Assembly: GCA_934456315.1 (NCBI GenBank)
Contig: CAKSHG010000025.1
Span: 1-16,372, forward strand
DNA: 16,372 nucleotides
Origin: an uncultured Oscillospiraceae bacterium
GTDB taxonomy: Bacteria; Bacillota; Clostridia; Oscillospirales; Ruminococcaceae
Direction: 5' to 3'
Part shown: positions 6,206-13,987 of the stretch, one piece after another
How positions within the stretch are numbered: the stretch's first letter is position 1
How the letters are laid out: each line of letters begins with the position of its first letter
The notes under the pieces: generated by a model
Databases searched by the model: none
Seen by the model: only the letters and a program-made list of their open reading frames with translations
What the model was told of the DNA's origin: nothing
Program-made: the position numbers and the translations under genes

Positions 6206-6360
6206 TCAGCTTGTTGAAAAAACATCTTTCCCAGGCTGTTGAGAAAGGTACAGATGCTAGGAAACGCCATTTCGGCTAGGCTTTTTGCCTGCCGAAATGA
6301 CGTTGACGACGCAGATGTGCCTTTATCGACAGACTGTAAGGAGGGCTGACGCCCTCCTTT
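6184..6360. repeat. Composite palindromic element between convergent genes
   Basis: Two identical 23-base copies (6184-6206 and 6338-6360) of one hairpin, including its TGAC loop, bracket 131 bases. Inside, 6232-6336 is a 105-base imperfect palindrome. Its centre is a strong hairpin: CATTTCGGC at 6269-6277, AGGC, loop TTTTT, GCCT, then GCCGAAATG, with one bulge and a further AACG/CGTT pairing outside. Its outer arms match over 26 bases with 6 mismatches: CAGGCTGTTGAGAAAGG at 6232 and, on the minus strand from 6336, CAGTCTGTCGATAAAGG. A third, weaker copy of this motif (CAGCTTGTTGAAAAAAC) starts at 6207, so the left side carries it twice with a 25-base period. No coding potential is seen. It resembles a short non-autonomous mobile palindrome or dispersed intergenic repeat. 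Both converging mRNAs would carry it at their 3' ends. Confidence 0.8.
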
Positions 6361-6366
6361 TATTGT
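6338..6366 (+). terminator. Right copy of the repeated hairpin, terminator for ppa-maf
   Basis: Same 9-bp stem and TGAC loop as the left copy (6338-6346 with 6351-6359), here followed on the plus strand by TTTATTG. It can end the ppa-maf transcript, but only after the whole palindromic element has been transcribed. It overlaps the stop codon (6360-6362) of the convergent gene. Confidence 0.75.
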
Positions 6367-6779
6367 GCTATTTCCCCGAGGAGTATCATTGCCGCAAACT
6401 CCGCCATGCAGATATAGTCTGAACGTCCCCGGCGCTCGACCGGAAGCTCCATCGGCTCGCATATTCCGCGGAGCGTTTCCACTGCGCGGTTCAGCGAAAG
6501 CGTCAGCACCTCCCCTTTGTCGGAGGTCACGCTGACAGTGTTTTTAGCGCCTCTGCCGCAGGTTATGAGCTGCACCCCGCTGACGCGGTCAGCCAGTATA
6601 TCAGCAGCGCCGTCGCCGTTTATCATAACTCCCGCAGCGCTGCTGACCAACGGAGTTTCCGCTCCCTCGCAGACTATGACGGCGCACTCCGCGCAGTCTA
6701 CCCGGCTGACATGCGGGGCGCATATCCACCGCGCGCCTTCTGTCAGCATTTCACCGCCTACTACAAGTACAAATCCCAT
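6360..6779 (-). CDS. Unrecognised 139-residue protein
   Basis: No family is assigned with confidence. It starts MGFVLVVGGEMLTEGARW. The middle has alternating hydrophobic strands (AVIVCEGAETPLVSSAAGVM). The second half reads VQLITCGRGAKNTVSVTSDK, then LTLSLNRAVETLRGICEPME and LPVERRG. That second half vaguely recalls the C-terminal part of Mur-ligase-like proteins found in Clostridia, but the N-terminal ATP-binding domain is absent, so this is only a lead. No signal peptide is evident. The ATG at 6779 lies directly on the T-tract of a terminator hairpin whose GGGGG arm is also the only ribosome-binding candidate. An internal ATG at 6749 (MLTEG) is a possible alternative start with a poor AGGCGGTG site. 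Composition resembles the neighbouring genes, so it is probably real. Confidence 0.65.
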   Translation of the reverse strand: MGFVLVVGGEMLTEGARWICAPHVSRVDCAECAVIVCEGAETPLVSSAAGVMINGDGAADILADRVSGVQLITCGRGAKNTVSVTSDKGEVLTLSLNRAVETLRGICEPMELPVERRGRSDYICMAEFAAMILLGEIAQ

Positions 6780-6808
6780 AAAAACACCCCCGAAAGTTAT
6801 TTCGGGGG
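6780..6808 (-). terminator. Terminator after the FAD protein gene, overlapping the next gene's start
   Basis: A perfect 9-bp stem pairs CCCCCGAAA (6787-6795) with TTTCGGGGG (6800-6808) over a GTTA loop. On the minus strand it is followed by TGTTTTT and then at once by the ATG of the 139-residue gene. The plus-strand side is also T-rich (TTATTTT), so it may work in both directions. Confidence 0.8.
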
Positions 6809-6832
6809 TTATTTTACGCCTGTCCGCGCTAA

Positions 6833-8422
6833 TTATTCAGACCTGCCCGGAGCAAACCTCTCCATTATCCGCACCGCAGTCTTTATTCCGTCCACCGCCG
6901 CGGACATAATTCCGCCGGCATAGCCGCAGCCCTCGCCGCAGGGGAACAGGTTATCCGCGCATTCCGCATAGCCCGCTTCATTCCTGGGGAGCCTTACCGG
7001 AGAGCTGCTGCGCGTTTCTATCGCGGTCAGCACGCTGTCGGAATCGGAGAATCCCGGTATGCGCCGGTCAAAGTACTTCAGCCCGTTTTTCAGCGGCTGG
7101 CTGACGTATTCCGGAAACAGCCCGTTCAGGTCGGCAGGCTCAACTCCCAGCGAGTACGTCGGATCGACCCTGCCCAGAGTGAAGCTGTTCCCGCCGGAGA
7201 TGAATTCCCGGGTCAGCGCCGCAGGAGCTTTCCCGCCGCGCCCGAGATGGTACGCTTTCTCCTCCAGGCGGTGGATAAATTCCGCGCCGCCCAGCGGACC
7301 TCCGCCGAAATCCTCCGGAGCGACCGAAACCAGCACAGCGCTGTTGGCGTTCTTCCCCGCACGGTCGAAGTAGCTCATTCCATTAGTGACGACGGTGCCC
7401 GGCTCGCTCGCCGAGGCGACCACATACCCTCCGGGGCACATGCAGAATGTGTAGACCCCTCGCCCGTTGTCGTGATAGGAAAGCTGATATTCCCCGGGCG
7501 GCAGCGCCGGGTGTCCGGCGTACTTGCCGTACAATGCGTGGTCAATGTCGGATTGCAGATGCTCTATACGCGCACCAACGGAAAACGGCTTTGGAATGAG
7601 CGTCACGCCCTTTCCATGGAGCATTCTGAACGTATCGTGCGCAGAGTGACCGACTGCCAGCGCAAGAGCACCGCACGGGATATCCGCGCCGTTGACGCGG
7701 ATACTTTCGACCTTGCCGGAACGCAGCTCCACGCTCTCCAGCGGAGAAAGGAACCGCACCTCTCCGCCAAGCTCCAGTACGCGGCGGCGGAGGTTCTTCA
7801 CGACCCCGCGCAGCTTGTCCGTGCCGATATGCGGCTTTGCCTGGGTCAGGATATCCTCCGGCGCCCCGAACTCCACAAGGCGCTCCAGGACCCTGGAACA
7901 CAGCGGGTCGCCGATACGGGTGGTGAGCTTTCCGTCGGAAAACGTGCCCGCACCGCCCTCGCCGAACTGCACATTGGTAGCCGGATTGAGCGCTCCGCCA
8001 GCCCAGAACCCCTCCACTGCGCGGATACGGCTGTCCATGTCCGCGCCGCGCTCCAGCACTATCGGTCTGTAGCCGAATTCGCACAGGGTCAGCGCGCAGA
8101 ACATTCCGGCAGGTCCGAACCCCGCAACGTAAATATCGCCGCGCAGCTGCTCCTTTCCGGGATCGAACGTTAGCTCTCCCGGCTCATACAGCCGGACGTT
8201 CTGGTGATTTTCGGAAAGCCTGCGCTCCCTTGCCGGGTCGTTCATCTGAACATACACCGAGTTCACAAAGCATATCTCCCGACGGGCGTCAACGGAGCTT
8301 TTATACAGCTTTGCGGAGGAAAAATCCCCGCGCTTCAGGCGCAGCAGGGACAGCGCCTTTGCAACGGCGCTGTCTTTCGGCTCGTCAAGTGTTGTTTTTA
8401 TCTGTGAGATGATTATTGCCAT
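6833..8422 (-). CDS. FAD-dependent oxidoreductase of the COG2509 type
   Basis: A large cytoplasmic flavoprotein of unknown substrate (529 residues, normal for the family). An N-terminal domain of about 90 residues precedes the FAD-binding Rossmann loop VAGFGPAGMFCAL (99-111, GxGxxG at 101-106) and the acidic end of the second strand, IVLERG (121-126). FGEGGAGTFSDGKLTTR is a family hallmark. ALAVGHSAHDTFRML, PKPFSVGARIEH, VYTFCMCPGGYVVASASEPG and NGMSYFDRAGKNANSA follow in the expected order. The C-terminal FAD-contacting segment ends PCGEGCGYAGGIMSAAVDG. The ATG follows the cdaR stop directly (TAAATG), with GAGGG as ribosome site, so it is the third gene of the c-di-AMP operon. No transmembrane segment is seen. 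The electron donor and substrate cannot be read from sequence. Confidence 0.93.
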   Translation of the reverse strand: MAIIISQIKTTLDEPKDSAVAKALSLLRLKRGDFSSAKLYKSSVDARREICFVNSVYVQMNDPARERRLSENHQNVRLYEPGELTFDPGKEQLRGDIYVAGFGPAGMFCALTLCEFGYRPIVLERGADMDSRIRAVEGFWAGGALNPATNVQFGEGGAGTFSDGKLTTRIGDPLCSRVLERLVEFGAPEDILTQAKPHIGTDKLRGVVKNLRRRVLELGGEVRFLSPLESVELRSGKVESIRVNGADIPCGALALAVGHSAHDTFRMLHGKGVTLIPKPFSVGARIEHLQSDIDHALYGKYAGHPALPPGEYQLSYHDNGRGVYTFCMCPGGYVVASASEPGTVVTNGMSYFDRAGKNANSAVLVSVAPEDFGGGPLGGAEFIHRLEEKAYHLGRGGKAPAALTREFISGGNSFTLGRVDPTYSLGVEPADLNGLFPEYVSQPLKNGLKYFDRRIPGFSDSDSVLTAIETRSSSPVRLPRNEAGYAECADNLFPCGEGCGYAGGIMSAAVDGIKTAVRIMERFAPGRSE

Positions 8423-9778
8423 TTATCCCTCGTTAACTGACGTGGTGACTGCGCTGACGGTTATCTTGTAGCTTCCGACAGCCCAGCAGGTCTTTCCGCT
8501 GCTTCCGCTGATTATGATGGATACCGGCACGTCCTGTGAGCCGTCGTGCAGCGAGGTTGACAGCAGATTTGCAGTAACATAGAAGTCCGACGACGACAGC
8601 GCGCTGATATCCTCGGAGGGACCGATAACCGTCAGGGTCAGCTCCTGGGTTATCACGCTGACGTTCATATTGTCCGGCTCGTTGACGATGGTGATATTGC
8701 TTACCGGGAAATCCAGCTTGCTGTAATCCGCAATATCCCAGGTTATGCGGACGCTGTTTATGCCGGAAAGGTTCTTGTAGCCATCGGGAAGCTTTATCGG
8801 AACTGTCGAAACAGTCTGATTTATCCTGATATCCGTGAGGTTTATCGGGTCCTCAAGCTCAAGCTCGCTCAGATTGTTTATGCTTCCGTCAGGAGCCGCA
8901 ACCATGATCGAAGTAGGCTGCATGGTATACCCAAGCGTATCGATGTCAAAATTCTGGGGAACGCCGGTGAACCTGAATTTCAGCGGCAGCTCTTTCTGTA
9001 TCAGTATCGGGATATTCACAAGGACGCTGTCGGTGCTTAGTTTAACAGTGCTGTTATCCACGCGTGAACCGTTGCTCTTGTAGATGGTAAGCCCGGTCTT
9101 TACCTCGTGGCTCTCAAGAGTGGAGCCGTCGTAGGCCGCATTAGCCTCTACGCGGCTTATCTCGTCCAGCACGGTGACCGAACCGGTTATCGCCACTGTC
9201 GGAGGATTGGAGGTTATCTCGTCCACATAATAACCCTCGGGGAGGCTGATGTCAGGAGCGCTTGCTTCTATCGGGAACTCTCTGGTCGCTATCTCGTCGA
9301 CTGTTATCGTAACTGCCATCTGGGTGTTTTCCAGCAGGGAATAGTCTATCTTATCATTCTTGCAGGATATCAGCACAGAAAGGTCGTAAGTACCCGCCCG
9401 GCGGACATTGGAAAGATCCAGCGCGGCAGTGAAATCCTCCGCCTTTAAATCGGAAATGTCGTAGCGCTTTCCGCTTATGCGGATATCCGTCGTGCCGGTG
9501 TATTCGCCGATTATCTGAAGGTTGTTGGACTTCATGAAATCCGTAGGCTCTGCCTCGATCGGTATCCCGATAAGGCTCTTGTCTATCTCCGGGAACTCGT
9601 TGACCGATATAACGAACCACGCCACGAATGCAAGGACCACGCTCACCAGCACTATCCACAGATTGCCGAAAAAGAACTTGGCAAGTCCCTTCATCAGCCC
9701 GATAAAGTGAAACGTTTTCTTGTTCTCTCCAACGGATACCTCCTGGGTATCCTTGCCGTCGTTGATATTGCCGCTCAT
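8423..9778 (-). CDS. cdaR: CdaA regulator, membrane-anchored YbbR-domain protein
   Basis: Binds and modulates the diadenylate cyclase CdaA at the membrane. The protein is 451 residues. A cytoplasmic tail of about 38 residues is followed by one transmembrane helix (NLWIVLVSVVLAFVAWFVIS, about 39-58). The rest is extracytoplasmic beta-rich sequence that fits roughly four YbbR repeats of about 90 residues. Typical YbbR signatures are visible, for example EFPIEASAPDISLPEGYYVD, NPPTVAITGSVTVLDEISRV and ELPLKFRFTGVPQNFDID. The start codon overlaps the cdaA stop by four bases (ATGA), indicating translational coupling, and the stop abuts the FAD protein start. No catalytic motif is expected. The assignment rests on domain pattern plus its position next to cdaA. 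Confidence 0.94.
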   Translation of the reverse strand: MSGNINDGKDTQEVSVGENKKTFHFIGLMKGLAKFFFGNLWIVLVSVVLAFVAWFVISVNEFPEIDKSLIGIPIEAEPTDFMKSNNLQIIGEYTGTTDIRISGKRYDISDLKAEDFTAALDLSNVRRAGTYDLSVLISCKNDKIDYSLLENTQMAVTITVDEIATREFPIEASAPDISLPEGYYVDEITSNPPTVAITGSVTVLDEISRVEANAAYDGSTLESHEVKTGLTIYKSNGSRVDNSTVKLSTDSVLVNIPILIQKELPLKFRFTGVPQNFDIDTLGYTMQPTSIMVAAPDGSINNLSELELEDPINLTDIRINQTVSTVPIKLPDGYKNLSGINSVRITWDIADYSKLDFPVSNITIVNEPDNMNVSVITQELTLTVIGPSEDISALSSSDFYVTANLLSTSLHDGSQDVPVSIIISGSSGKTCWAVGSYKITVSAVTTSVNEG

Positions 9779-10692
9779 TCTTCCACCTCGCCTTCATCGC
9801 TGCCGGACTGCTTTTTCTTCGACTTGCCCTTGACCTTTGTAGGAGCAGGCAGCGGCATTTCGTCGCGCAGTATTTTCAGCAGCCATTCCTTTGGATCGTA
9901 TTCATTGGTCGAGCGCGTTATCTGACCTGATTTTGCAACTGATATCGTTCCGGTTTCTTCGGAAACGATGACTATAACTGCGTCGGAATTCTCGGACATT
10001 CCTATACCGGCACGATGTCTTGAACCAAGCTCCGGATCGATGTATTCGGGTCCCTGCTTATCCGGCAGCGGGAGAAAGCACCCGGCGGCGTATATCCTGT
10101 TGTTCCGGATTATCACGGCTCCGTCGTGGAGCGGAGATTTGTTGAAGAACAGGTTGCAGAAAAGCTCCGGAGAGGGCTTTGCATCAACCACCGTGGATTT
10201 TTCGATTATGTCTTTCAGCTTGGTCTTGCGCTCGATGACAATAAGCGCGCCGGTCTTTGTGCGGCTAAGCCTTTCACAGGCGTCGGAGATCGCCGTTATT
10301 GCCTCCTCGCGCTCAAGCACCTTCTGTGCGTCAGCCTTTTCAAAGTAAGCAAGGAACGGTATCCTTACCTTTGCCGTAGTGCCGACTTTCTCCAGCAGGC
10401 GGCGTATTTCCGGCTGGAATACCACGATTATGGCGATCAGTCCCCATTGCAGGAAGAAGTTCTGAAACAGGTACGTCATAACCTTGAGCTGCCCCAGCCA
10501 TACGAACAGGTATAGCAGAGCAATAAGCCCGATACCTTTTAAAAGCTGCGTTGCCCGGGTTTCGCTCATGAATCTAATGATAGCGATGATCAGCAGCGAC
10601 AGCAGAATTATGTCCAGAATGTCCGGAATAGTTATCGACATAAATACGCGCGGCGCAGCCACTATCATGTCCCAGATGTTATCCAAAATCAT
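9775..10692 (-). CDS. cdaA: Diadenylate cyclase CdaA (c-di-AMP synthase)
   Basis: Joins two ATP molecules into cyclic di-AMP, the second messenger for potassium and osmotic balance and cell-wall homeostasis. About 305 residues from the ATG at 10692. Three transmembrane helices occupy roughly 25-41, 52-68 and 78-92. The DAC domain follows, with the catalytic motifs LHDGAVII (DGA at 190-192) and SRHRAGIGMSE (RHR at 225-227), both intact. The C-terminal tail beyond 285 is unusually charged: basic KVKGKSKKK, then acidic SDEGEVEE. A frame extension to a TTG at 10707 exists but lacks a ribosome binding site; the ATG has AAGAGGG placed rather close in front. It is the first gene of cdaA-cdaR-FAD protein, under a good sigma-A promoter. 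Confidence 0.95.
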   Translation of the reverse strand: MILDNIWDMIVAAPRVFMSITIPDILDIILLSLLIIAIIRFMSETRATQLLKGIGLIALLYLFVWLGQLKVMTYLFQNFFLQWGLIAIIVVFQPEIRRLLEKVGTTAKVRIPFLAYFEKADAQKVLEREEAITAISDACERLSRTKTGALIVIERKTKLKDIIEKSTVVDAKPSPELFCNLFFNKSPLHDGAVIIRNNRIYAAGCFLPLPDKQGPEYIDPELGSRHRAGIGMSENSDAVIVIVSEETGTISVAKSGQITRSTNEYDPKEWLLKILRDEMPLPAPTKVKGKSKKKQSGSDEGEVEE

Positions 10693-10724
10693 TCCCTCTT
10701 TTCTCAAAAAATACTATCTATAAT

Positions 10725-10753
10725 ATTATATCAAGATATGAAGATAATTTCAA
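10725..10753 (-). promoter_or_regulatory. Extended -10 sigma-A promoter of the cdaA operon
   Basis: On the minus strand TTGAAA (10748-10753), 17 bases, TATAAT (10725-10730), with TGA directly before it forming an extended -10. Transcription should start near 10718, giving a short leader of about 25 bases before the cdaA ATG. Confidence 0.85.
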
Positions 10754-10781
10754 GGGATTCTGCGAAAAATCAGCAGCTCCG

Positions 10782-10820
10782 GCAACAAAAAGGCACGGCG
10801 TTCCTGAAAAACCGTGCCTT
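10782..10820 (-). terminator. Rho-independent terminator of the sbcD-sbcC operon
   Basis: A 9-bp stem, AAGGCACGG (10790-10798) with CCGTGCCTT (10812-10820), has a 13-base loop. Read on the minus strand it runs into TTTGTTGCC, giving five consecutive T including the stem end. It separates sbcC from the cdaA promoter downstream. Confidence 0.82.
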
Positions 10821-10849
10821 GAGGGAATTTCCCCCGGATATCCTGTCCT

Positions 10850-13800
10850 TTATTGATCCTGTGAAGCGGCGGGATATTTCATTTCCACCGTGCTGCCCTC
10901 GCCGTTATGCCCTTTGTGGACGTATATCTGCGCGTCCTTAAAATGCTGCTTGATACCGTCGATATGGGTGACGATACCTATCATGCGCTTTCCGGCGCTG
11001 ATGTTCTTGATAACGTCCAGCGACAGCGCAAATGTGGCACTGTCCAGCGAGCTGAATCCCTCGTCGATGAACAGCATGTCCGACTGCCTGCTGCCGCCCC
11101 TTTGCAGCGTATAATCCGAAAGTCCCATAGCCAGCGCGAACGAAGCCATGAACCGCTCCCCGCCGGACAGCGTGGAAACATCACGGCGCCGTGAGCTGCT
11201 GGAATTCTTATCTACCATATTGATGTCAAGACCCTCGGAAGCATTCGCCTTGACATTCTGTGTACGCAGCTCAAATTCATACCTTCCGTCGCTCATCTCC
11301 CGCAGACGCTGATTTGCGCGCTGGAGGACCCCTTTGAACATCTTCATCTGAATGAACGTTTCGAACGCGATACGCTCTGCTCCCTTGCCGCTTATCGCCT
11401 TCTCAAGCTTCGACAGGACTGCCTGGGTCCTTAGGCTCTCGCCGCCGGAGCTTACTATTTTTTCAAGCTCAGCTGCCGCTGCGTTAAGCTTGTCAAGCTC
11501 CTTTTCATATTTTATCAGCTGATCCCGGCTCTGTTTCAGTTCGTCGCTGAGTTCCCTTTCTGCCTGGTCGAACTGCTCCGTGCTCTTTATGGTGCGGTCC
11601 TCCGGCAGGTGCTGCTCGCATTCCTCCAGCCGCGCAGCCGCGGCGGAGCAGCGCTTTTCGTGCTCGGATATCTCCGAGCGTGATCTTTGCAGAACGTCTG
11701 CCGGAACTGTGTTCCTGACAAGTTCGTCCTCGCTTGCGAAACCGCAGCGCTGAAGCTCCGCCGCCAGCGTATCCTCCGCTGTGGAAAGCTCCTGCGCGAG
11801 CTGTGAAAGTCCGGATTCAAGCTGATCCCTGGAAGCGGCGGCGGACGCCGCATTCCTGCCAGCAGCGGAAAGCTCGTCGGCAGCGCTCTTTACCAGAGAG
11901 TCGATTTCCGCGCTGCGGGAAGCTTTTTCGCCCTTTTCGCTTCGCAGCCTGTCGGTATCCCGCCCCTCAAGTCCGGAGCGCATCTCCCTGACGGTAGCTT
12001 CCTCGGCGGCGTGACGGCTTTGCAGCGCGGATAGCTCATTAGACAGCTGCGCCTGGGCTTCCGCGAGGGAGGTCAGCCTGCCCTGCTGCTCCCTGATCTC
12101 ATTTTCAAGCTTTTTCATGCTTAGCTGTGCTGCCCTGCATTCCTCAAGCCTTGCGGAGGAGCCGTCAATAAGCGCAGAGATCTCCCCGGACTTAGCCGCA
12201 ACTGCTTCGTCTGCACCCGTTTCAGGGAATTCCGTTTCCATAAGCAGCGTGTATTCCCGGGAAACATTCGCCAGATAAGCCGAAAGACTGCCCTCCTTTT
12301 CAGCAAGTTTACGCTCCGAAGCCGATCTCGAAGAAGCCGCCCTCGCTGAAATCTCCTCTGCCTCGTCAAGCTGCTGCTGCGTCGGTATATCGTCCGTCCA
12401 TTCTGCCGGGAATGGGTGCTCCGTAGAGCCGCACACCGGACACCTAACGCCTTTCTTCAGCTTGCTGGCAAGGCGAGCCGCCTCCCCGGCGTAGAATCTG
12501 GTCTGCAGCTCGGAAAAAGCCAGCGCAGCCAGATCCGCGGCGCGGGCTTTCTTCTCAAGCTCCGCGCCCGCCTGTTCGGATTCCCTGCGAAGCCCGGACA
12601 GCCTTTCCAGCCCGGCGGTCAGCTGCTTCAGCCGCTCCAGTGCCGCAGTATTCGCCTTTAGCGCTGATTCCGCCTCCGCTGTGCCGGACGCAGTCTGCCG
12701 TGCGGCTTCAAGCTCCGCCGAGCGCTGCTCCTGCGCCTTTTGGCAAAGCTCCTGCTCCGCCTGATTCTTCGTCACCGCTGACTGAGCAGAAACGATCCGC
12801 CGCTCGGTAAGCTGCATTTTCTTTTCCGCTTCGTCAGCCTGGCTGCACTTTTTCAGCAGCTCATCGAGCCTTGCGATATCCGCGGTAAGCTGCTCACGCT
12901 CCGGGGCAAGCCCCGCCGCCTGCTCCTGCTGTTTTTCCGCAGCGGCAAGGGCGGCGGCGGTCTGCTTTTCCTGTATAACCGCCGCAGTCAGGCGCTCCTG
13001 CGTTTCCTTGTAGTTCTTAGCAAGCTTTCTGCGCTGGTCGAGCGCCGGAGCTGCTTCGGCGGCAAGCTCGTGAAGTTTCAGCTGCGCGGTTTTGATTTCG
13101 TATTCCCCGCGCATTCCGTCGAGGCGCTGTTTTTCGGCGTTTGCCTTTTCCCATGCAAGTATCGCCGCGTTGCCCGACAGCGCGGCAGCCTTGAGAGCAC
13201 TGTTCCGGCGGAGCTTCTCGTTGGTCGAATTGAACTGGCTTTCTGCATTATCCTTATACGCCGCACAGGCAACAGCAAGCTCCGCGATGCGCCCGGAATA
13301 TTCGTCATGGTCGGACAGCGGATAGGTTTCATCGGCGGTGCCAAAGGTGTCGTTGAGCAGCTTATTGCATGCTCTGGCGGCGTCATTCACCTGTTTGTCA
13401 GCCGAATCCAGCCACGCCTTCACAACGTCTGAATAGCTCTCATAAAGCTGCGTGCCGAAGATATTGCGCAGCGTTTCCCGCCGCTGTACGGAATTCTCGT
13501 TGAGGAACTTATCAAACTCTCCCTGGGGAAGAATAGACACCCTGATAAACGAATCCCGATCGAATCCCGTGAGCATTTCCAGACGGCTGTTGACTTCCTT
13601 TACGCCCTTGTTAACGACCTCGCTCCTTGCCACATCGGTGAGCGTTACGCTGTCTTTCAGCATTGCGGCGGGCTTGTCCCCCACTGCACGGAGCGCCCGC
13701 GTGTCGCGGTGTATGAGGTAATCCCTGCCGTCCACGGCGGTAAAAAGCAGTTCAACGTAGCTCTTTTCCGATTTCCCGGTGTCCTGATTGCGGAGGGTGT

Positions 13801-13987
13801 CGTTTTTCCGGAGGCTGCCGCTTGGCTCGCCGTAGAATGCGTAGCATATCGCGTCGAATATAGTGGTCTTGCCCGCGCCGGTGTCGCCGCTTACAAGGAA
13901 CACGCTCCCGGCGAATCTGCTGAAATCAATGGTGGTTTCCCTGATATACGGTCCGAATCTGACCATTTTAAGCGTCCTGATCGTCAT
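10850..13987 (-). CDS. sbcC: SbcC, ATPase subunit of the SbcCD nuclease (Rad50-like)
   Basis: SMC-like ATPase that with SbcD opens DNA hairpins and processes double-strand ends. 1045 residues, normal length. It begins MTIRTLKMVRFGPY; Walker A GDTGAGKTT is at 34-42. Two very long Ala/Glu/Gln/Leu-rich coiled-coil arms flank the zinc hook CPVC (516-519, in KGVRCPVCGSTEHPFP). The C-terminal half-domain carries the ABC signature LSGGE (940-944), Walker B MLFIDE (971-976) and D-loop SSLD (979-982). All ATPase elements are intact. The ATG at 13987 is preferred over a frame extension to 14032 because AGGAGGG lies 6 bases before it; it overlaps the sbcD stop by 20 bases, showing tight coupling. A terminator follows about 30 bases after the stop. 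Confidence 0.97.
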   Translation of the reverse strand: MTIRTLKMVRFGPYIRETTIDFSRFAGSVFLVSGDTGAGKTTIFDAICYAFYGEPSGSLRKNDTLRNQDTGKSEKSYVELLFTAVDGRDYLIHRDTRALRAVGDKPAAMLKDSVTLTDVARSEVVNKGVKEVNSRLEMLTGFDRDSFIRVSILPQGEFDKFLNENSVQRRETLRNIFGTQLYESYSDVVKAWLDSADKQVNDAARACNKLLNDTFGTADETYPLSDHDEYSGRIAELAVACAAYKDNAESQFNSTNEKLRRNSALKAAALSGNAAILAWEKANAEKQRLDGMRGEYEIKTAQLKLHELAAEAAPALDQRRKLAKNYKETQERLTAAVIQEKQTAAALAAAEKQQEQAAGLAPEREQLTADIARLDELLKKCSQADEAEKKMQLTERRIVSAQSAVTKNQAEQELCQKAQEQRSAELEAARQTASGTAEAESALKANTAALERLKQLTAGLERLSGLRRESEQAGAELEKKARAADLAALAFSELQTRFYAGEAARLASKLKKGVRCPVCGSTEHPFPAEWTDDIPTQQQLDEAEEISARAASSRSASERKLAEKEGSLSAYLANVSREYTLLMETEFPETGADEAVAAKSGEISALIDGSSARLEECRAAQLSMKKLENEIREQQGRLTSLAEAQAQLSNELSALQSRHAAEEATVREMRSGLEGRDTDRLRSEKGEKASRSAEIDSLVKSAADELSAAGRNAASAAASRDQLESGLSQLAQELSTAEDTLAAELQRCGFASEDELVRNTVPADVLQRSRSEISEHEKRCSAAAARLEECEQHLPEDRTIKSTEQFDQAERELSDELKQSRDQLIKYEKELDKLNAAAAELEKIVSSGGESLRTQAVLSKLEKAISGKGAERIAFETFIQMKMFKGVLQRANQRLREMSDGRYEFELRTQNVKANASEGLDINMVDKNSSSSRRRDVSTLSGGERFMASFALAMGLSDYTLQRGGSRQSDMLFIDEGFSSLDSATFALSLDVIKNISAGKRMIGIVTHIDGIKQHFKDAQIYVHKGHNGEGSTVEMKYPAASQDQ

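Noticed and set aside
6184..6360. Two repeat copies considered as a minimal CRISPR array
   Set aside because: Only two copies, each a perfect hairpin with terminator features, separated by 131 bases that are themselves palindromic; no cas genes nearby.
7247..8173. 308-codon plus-strand frame opposite the FAD protein gene
   Set aside because: Antisense shadow; the minus-strand frame carries a full set of flavoprotein motifs.
10693..10707. TTG start for CdaA
   Set aside because: No ribosome site upstream, and the AAGAGGG that would serve the ATG at 10692 lies inside this extension.
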